NCBI GenBank assembly: GCA_019310665.1
Contig: JAFDDW010000203.1
Coordinates: forward strand, 1-5,214
Source: Deltaproteobacteria bacterium
Lineage (GTDB): Bacteria > Desulfobacterota > Desulfobacteria > Desulfobacterales > JAFDCJ01
DNA: 5,214 bases
Reading direction: 5' to 3'
Both the position numbers and the translations under genes were made by a program. Below the pieces are notes generated by a model that saw only the letters and a list, made by a program, of their open reading frames with translations, ran no database searches and was not told the DNA's origin. Of the stretch, positions 4,934 through 5,214 are shown in pieces. Each line of letters starts with the position of its first letter. Position 1 is the first letter of the stretch.

Positions 4934-5214
4934 ATGAACGCCACTGACTTAATTAAGCCCTATTTCATCGAAAATCGCTACAGGATCCTGACCGGACTAC
5001 TCTGTCTGATCACGGTTGACATACTTCAGCTTTTCATCCCCCGCATTATCAAGCGGGTCGTCGATGACCTGACCTCGTTCCAGATCGAAGGCCGGCAACT
5101 GCTTTTCTACGCACTCCTTATGATTGCGATCGCAGTTTCCATCGGCGTTTTCCGCTATATCTGGCGTCGATGCCTTTTGGGTACCTCCAGAAGGATCGAA
5201 GAGGGCCTGAGAAA
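4934..5214 (+). CDS. ABC exporter, transmembrane/ATP-binding half-transporter, 3' partial
   Basis: The first 93 residues of a protein running off the window. The N-terminal pattern (soluble MNATDLIKPYFIENRYR, then a hydrophobic segment at about 19-37 ending in the conserved-looking FIPRIIKRVVDDL, then a second membrane segment at about 56-78 ending in FRYIWRR) matches the transmembrane domain of type I ABC exporters of the MsbA/MdlAB/LmrA type, in the inner membrane. The ATPase domain would lie outside the window, so it is not seen. The substrate is unknown. ATG 4934 is the first start codon after an in-frame TAA at 4916-4918, with no alternative between. Only a weak GAG (4920-4922) precedes it instead of a proper ribosome-binding site. 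It is divergent from the RNase gene, with 414 bases of repeat-rich DNA between. Confidence 0.88.
   Translation, partial: MNATDLIKPYFIENRYRILTGLLCLITVDILQLFIPRIIKRVVDDLTSFQIEGRQLLFYALLMIAIAVSIGVFRYIWRRCLLGTSRRIEEGLR

Noticed and set aside
4677..4934. 85-codon minus-strand reading frame with peptide repeats such as VTGCELR and VTCCELR
   Set aside because: It is a direct consequence of the 7-bp tract: 21 bp gives a 7-residue repeat and the minus strand of the tract has no stop words. There is no ribosome-binding site and no family resemblance.

Overview
The window holds four protein genes and two repeat-rich intergenic regions. The protein families (an AIR-synthase-like protein with an N-terminal HAD-like domain, a TetR regulator, a plastid/cyanobacterial-type RNase II, an ABC exporter), middling GC and abundant short degenerate tandem repeats between genes suggest a Gram-negative environmental bacterium. 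Desulfobacterota (sulfate-reducer-like) is my best guess; this is inference from recognised families, not a database result.

Layout. (1) Bases 2-1378, plus strand: the 3' part of a gene encoding a degenerate HAD-like segment fused to a HypE/ThiL/PurM-type (AIR synthase-like) domain; its start lies left of the window. (2) Bases 1379-1465: short convergent gap with no clear terminator, containing two copies of a 9-bp repeat. (3) Bases 2095-1466, minus strand: a TetR-family regulator with a good sigma70-type promoter and ribosome-binding site. (4) Bases 2096-2524: intergenic region with the tetR promoter, nested AT-rich palindromes, a rightward extended -10, a 9-bp repeat and two 7-bp repeat blocks; no convincing gene. 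(5) Bases 4519-2525, minus strand: a complete RNB-domain exoribonuclease with all catalytic aspartates, probably transcribed without a leader. (6) Bases 4520-4933: divergent intergenic region dominated by heptanucleotide repeats. One tract abuts the RNase promoter and the other runs to within 13 bases of the next start codon; they are inverted, so each gene is approached by the same repeat reading toward it. (7) Bases 4934-5214, plus strand: the N-terminal part of an ABC exporter, cut by the window edge.

The genes do not form an obvious pathway or operon: AIR-synthase/tetR are convergent and RNase/ABC exporter are divergent. The TetR protein may control itself or a gene outside the window. 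The most distinctive content is non-coding: several repeat vocabularies with a strict 7-bp period in both larger intergenic regions, a near-perfect 23-bp inverted repeat bracketing tetR, and a heptad tract that would form almost the whole 5' leader of the ABC exporter. The best coding oddity is the HAD-like segment that lacks visible catalytic residues. I saw no RNA gene, CRISPR array, transposase or prophage gene.
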